From Heterocephalus glaber (Eukaryota > Chordata > Mammalia > Rodentia > Bathyergidae), in contig NW_004624776.1 of assembly GCF_000247695.1 (NCBI RefSeq), positions 10,251,747 to 10,315,746 of the forward strand: 64,000 nucleotides of DNA, in the 5' to 3' direction. The position numbers and the translations under genes were made by a program. The notes under the pieces are model-generated. The model saw only the letters and a list, made by a program, of their open reading frames with translations, had not been told where the DNA came from and ran no database searches. Shown piece after piece: positions 59,966-64,000 of the stretch (the stretch's first letter is position 1; the number at the start of each line of letters is the position of its first letter).

Positions 59966-60080
59966 AGCAGGTTGCAGTGGTTCACATTTGTAACCCTAGG
60001 AGTGAAAAAATAAAAAGGGATGAGGATGTGGTTCAGTGGTAAAATGCCGTTAGGTTCAGGTTCCAGTACTGCAAAAAAGA
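59966..60080 (+). mobile_element. Truncated B1-ID dimer
   Basis: Short B1 head GCAGGTTGCAGTGGTTCACA TTTGTAACCC, then ID half GGGATGAGGATGTGGTTCAG ... CAGGTTCCAGTACTGCAAAA. Confidence 0.65.
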
Positions 60081-60924
60081 ACCACTGTATGTTCTAAATC
60101 TTTTTGATACTAACAATAATATGCAATGGTAACATTTGGTGGCTATGAACCCCATCGAAACCTGTGATCCATTTTTTAAATATACAAAGTATGATAATTA
60201 TGTACAACATACTAATAAAAATACAATTACTGAAAAAATAAAATGTACTTAAGCTAAAAATCAAAAAGTCTGAGAAAAATTACCACAAATTGTACATATT
60301 GTGCAATAAAAGAAAATTAAAGTGACATAAAATTAAGCAAAGTATTTTAACAATACAGAAATACTAAACATGAGCCAATTCTCAAATATTTACAAATCCA
60401 GTGGAAAAAGACAAATAATATAATTAACACAAAACAAAAATATTAACACAAAACTGCTAAATATCAAGTATTGTGAAAACAGTATATATGCATGTATGTT
60501 TCTCCCAGATGTTTGGACAAGTATTCAGAGAGAAGGTAGCATTTAGCAATCTCCTTAAAGGAGGGAATATTTTTTCCAGGCTCAGTTAAAAATGATGTAG
60601 GAAAGATGAAAGTACAGACAACTGACAATGTATTTCATATTAAATGCAATAGAAAAAAAAAATCCCAAAAAAGTAGAGTATGTTGACAGATAGGGTGATG
60701 TAGTATAACCCCAGAAAGAGAGGACAGGACAGACCCGAAAGGATTTAACCAAACATTCAGAAGAAGATGTTCATGTGTAAGACACGAAGTATGTCAGTGG
60801 TGATTTTAAAAAGAAAAGAAAAAAGAAGAAACCAGAGACTTTTTAAAGAACTGAGATTAAAAGAAAACAAAGGAAAAAGGAAAAAAAGGAGATTAAAAGG
60901 AAAATCTCAAGATTTAAAATTAAA

Positions 60925-61090
60925 CAGATTTTAGCTAGAATCCTAACTCTACCGATTACTAGCATTAGGCTTTTCTAAAGTACAATGTCTGTACTTATCA
61001 AGTGGGGGAAATATGCATTCTTGTTATAAAGACTTAATACACAAGCAAATGTACATTGTCCAGTGTTTTAATTTTCAATTAGTGAGTAGA
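60925..61090 (+). mobile_element. MIR relic
   Basis: GAATCCTAACTCTACCGATT ACTAGC, TATCAAGTGGGGGAAATATG and the downstream order fit sense MIR. Confidence 0.5.
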
Positions 61091-62029
61091 CAAATCCAGT
61101 AATACCCTTAAGAAGTGGTGGAAATTAGGAGATACCAGGGAAGAAGTCAGATATTTAGCCTCACTGGCTAGGACAATGACAATGCCATTAACTGAAAAAG
61201 AAGAAGAGGTAGATCTAGAGAACAAAAAAAACAATTTTTAGACAGATTTGCTGTGATAGTGGGATACAGATCTACACCCACAGACAACGGAAAGCATGAA
61301 AAATCTGAGTCTTGAACTCAGAAGACAACTCTAAAAAATAAAATTTCAGGGACTAACAACACAGAAGAAAAAGCAAAGAACAAGTGAACCAAGAAAAGGC
61401 AAGCACAAGGAGCCAGATAAGAGTAAAGAGCACAAAAAGGAAAAGGTTTCAAAAGTAGAAAGGTAGTCAACAGTATTAAGTAATGGTAAAACTGTTACAT
61501 TTGGCAATTTTAAGACTCCTGGAAATCTGCCAGTAGCTTCAGTAAAATTTTGGTGACACCAAATTGCAGACATTTGAAGAATGAATGCATGGTAAAGAAA
61601 TGAGAGAAAGAACAGAAGATACTCCACGGGTTCCTACTTGGGAACTGTACATACACAGTAATAGGAATCAAATAGTTTTATCAGCATTTCACACAGTGAC
61701 ATAAAGAGTAAAATACCCTCTACAAAGCTTTCAAAGACTATGCAATATATGCTTCTTCCATTCTCTAGCAGTTCCAAACATACACATTATAAAATGAAAA
61801 TATGTATCACTATTTTATAAATGTCATGTTTGGTAGGTAAGCTCTTTCATATCATGAGATTCTTGATCAAAAGGAAATAAAAAGATTACAAATAATAAAA
61901 GGTTAGAGATTATGGGATTCTTTAGAGAAATATGGCACTGAAGAGAATACACACAATATGAATGATTATATTATATTACTGAGTTAAAACTTCATACAGA
62001 GATCTTATTCTTAAATTTTTTATGGATTA

Positions 62030-62394
62030 CAGTGGAACCTTGACTTCCAAACTCAATTTGTTCTGGAGGGCTGGTTGTAACTCATGTTGGTCAATTGAAA
62101 GCTCAAGCTCCTCTACACAGCCTTCAAAGTCTCTCTCTTCTGTACACAGGCAGATCTCAGTGTCCGTAGAGAGACACTGGCCCAGGATTTCTCAATTAAG
62201 CCCACACAGGAAAGGACGTTGTAATGTTTCTTTCAGAACTCTTTAAGAATTAAATCTATATTTGAGACCATCTGGAAGCACAGGCGGCTGGCATTCGGGT
62301 CATAACTCAAGACTTAGTATGTAAGTTAAAACTAAAATTCCAATCGTAACCCAGGTTGTTCATGTTAGGCCAATCATACCTTGAGGGTCCACTG
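62030..62394. mobile_element. Tc1/mariner-like nonautonomous DNA transposon
   Basis: This 365 bp element is flanked on both sides by the TA dinucleotide (62028-62029 and 62395-62396), the target duplication of Tc1/mariner elements. It begins CAGTGGAACCTTGACTTCC, and the reverse complement of its end is CAGTGGACCCTCAAGGTATG, an imperfect terminal inverted repeat. Its interior has repeated GTAACTC/GTAAC motifs typical of Tigger-type MITEs. No transposase frame remains; a 74-codon open frame inside it is chance. Confidence 0.72.
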
Positions 62395-62679
62395 TAGATG
62401 GTTTGATTTTGTTTCCTAAAATTGGGATAGGCCAAGGTACTGGGTCAAAATTAAGAAATGAATGTAAAGAAATGTTTAAAGTTCCAGAAAATAAATTAAA
62501 AATCACTGAGAAAAAGATAATCACAAAGAAACAGGACTGATGCTCCAGAGTCATGCCTAAGTTATTGCCCATGTGTAGAAAACTATGTTAACATTTTCAT
62601 TCTCAAAGTAAGTTGCACTACCAAAGTTCAATTAACCAACTAGATAATTAAACCAATTCCAGTTCTAGTGCAACTAGAG

Positions 62680-62900
62680 CTGTGTCATATAGAAATTAAG
62701 GAATTTTTGAGTCTGCCCAACACAAGGTTCAAATTTCTGTTCTCCCAGTGACTGTTTAACCTTAATGTTACTTAGCTTCTCTGAAGAAGTTTCTTCATTT
62801 TTCAGTAAATTTATGCCATAAGCTATTATGAAGAGCAAAAGAATATATATACAGAGTTTAGCAGAGTGTCTGGCACAAGGTAACCATTTAAGAAACACAG
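62680..62900 (+). mobile_element. MIR element
   Basis: GTTCAAATTTCTGTTCTCCC, TTACTTAGCTTCTCTGAAGA, TTTCTTCATTTTTCAGTAAA and GTGTCTGGCACAAGGTAACC are sense MIR landmarks in order. A 99-codon minus frame here is chance. Confidence 0.7.
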
Positions 62901-62924
62901 CTATAATCATTAAAATGAAATATA

Positions 62925-63018
62925 AATATTTATAAATATAAAACAATATTAAAGGGTAATCATAAAATATCAATATTTATAAATACAAAACAATATTAAA
63001 AGGTAATCATCAAACAAG
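62925..63018. repeat. Tandem duplication, 2 x 47 bp
   Basis: AATATTTATAAATATAAAAC at 62925 recurs as AATATTTATAAATACAAAAC at 62972. Similarity holds through GGTAATCAT and decays over the last bases. Confidence 0.85.
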
Positions 63019-64000
63019 GTCAGGAAAATCGGCATAGGATTGCTTTATAAAAAGTATTTTTCTTCTACAACAGAAAGATAAAAACTCCAATAGATAAAGA
63101 TACAGTATACTGACATACTCTGCTTTGAATAAACTACTCCTAGGTCCCCAGTTTAAGGAATCCACAATGACAGTAAAAAAGACTAGATAGGTTATTTCTC
63201 AATACTTCAACAAGTGACTCATAATGTAAGGCATTTTTGAGATTATAAACATCTAAATTCAGAATCTAACATTCCTTATGTCTTTAAAAAATAAAACATA
63301 ACTCAAGTTAGGCCCTATAGTAACCTAATGATCTTCCAAGCTATACTAAAAAGAATCCCTTCAGAACTGCCACTAGAATAGCAAAGGGCAGTTGTAGAGA
63401 GGTCCAATAGCTTATACCTCTGCAATGATCAGTATTCTACCCTACAACCTACAAATAGTTTCAGTTTCACTTTTATATATCCTTACATAGTGTAGGCCCA
63501 ATTTATTTTTAGATTTTCGTTTTAAAACTGAAAATAATTACATTAACCCATATCAAATCTCTCTTCCAATCTCAAAGACAAGAAAAACTCAGTTAAAACT
63601 ATATTGGTATTCATAATTAACACATCCAAAATTTTCCAATGAAATTTTAAGTGCTGTACATATATGATTATGTGGAACTGTTTTATGTTTTATTTTTCTC
63701 TTTATCTTGAGAAAAGCACTTCCAAAATTTTAGGTTGGACAAACACCACATTTTGCACTATTTTTAGAATAATTTTGTTATTCTTGTGCCTAAGGCAACA
63801 GAAGTATCACTACTATATTAATATTAAACAAAACAAAGTAATGTAGAACCTCTTTAGAACATAAGGTTAGAGACAAATAAAATCAAGTTATTAACTTTGT
63901 TATACCTTTTTTGTTATGATACATATATTTGGGATTGTAGGTTTTGATTAAGAATATATTTTAAATACTAATTCACTCAGTTTAAAAGGAAAAATATGCT

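Larger units (their letters stand above)
41815..64000 (-). other. PAN3: PAN3 intron (5' part beyond window)
   Basis: Intron upstream of the PAM2 exon, at least 22.2 kb. The preceding human exon encodes about 54 residues ending VTENNLQ (from memory) and is the one skipped in a short isoform. I looked for it on the minus strand and did not find it. The stretches 41815-43190, 54240-55300, 55900-57180, 58030-59490 and 63020-64000 contain no element I can name beyond simple AT-rich or purine-rich sequence. Confidence 0.82.

Noticed and set aside
1..64000. CRISPR arrays, operons, prophage or plasmid features
   Set aside because: No regularly spaced repeats, ribosome-binding sites or prokaryotic gene density; the window is mammalian intronic DNA.

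Overview
This window is intronic vertebrate DNA from a rodent. It is AT-rich, full of retroposons, and contains no bacterial-style operons. Dozens of short tRNA-derived ID-type SINEs (A-box-like TAGCTCAGTGG, B-box-like GAGTTCGATCC, then a GGTACC-A(n) tail) and B1 (7SL-derived) SINEs identify a rodent. B1-ID dimers and the unusual GGTACC ID tail suggest a non-murid rodent, such as a beaver-, kangaroo-rat- or squirrel-related lineage. The species cannot be fixed from the sequence alone.

The only functional gene I can support is PAN3, on the minus strand. PAN3 is the pseudokinase-bearing subunit of the PAN2-PAN3 poly(A) nuclease. Four consecutive internal coding exons are visible, in transcript order: 41667-41814, 9195-9442, 6550-6654 and 5809-5866. 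All have AG/GT splice sites and their phases join without a break. Together they encode about 186 residues of the disordered N-terminal region, including a PAM2-type poly(A)-binding-protein docking motif. The upstream exons (initiator Met, CCCH zinc finger) and the downstream pseudokinase and C-terminal exons were not found, so both ends of the window are intron.

Layout. 1-5808 is intron holding an L1 3' end, antisense L1 pieces, MIR and MER5-like relics. 5809-9442 holds three exons. 9443-41666 is a 32 kb intron with scattered SINEs, L1 ORF2 remnants (15.4-17.8 kb), a Tc1/mariner-like element and a 205-base assembly gap (38499-38703) that begins inside a SINE. 41667-41814 is the PAM2 exon. 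41815-64000 is a further intron. It contains a hAT-type MITE nested inside a B1-ID SINE (43547-43729), a roughly 5 kb antisense L1 interrupted by several layers of younger repeats (45.0-50.1 kb), an LTR-like element (52.08-52.45 kb), a candidate decayed processed pseudogene of unidentified origin (53.2-53.7 kb) and a TA-flanked inverted-repeat DNA transposon (62030-62394).

No new multi-gene system is present. The most notable item is the 183 bp hAT MITE, with inverted termini and near-perfect 8 bp target duplications, inserted in a rodent SINE. It postdates the SINE, and it resembles from memory the OposCharlie1-like hAT families reported as horizontally transferred among tetrapods. Repeat family names are recognition calls made without a database search.
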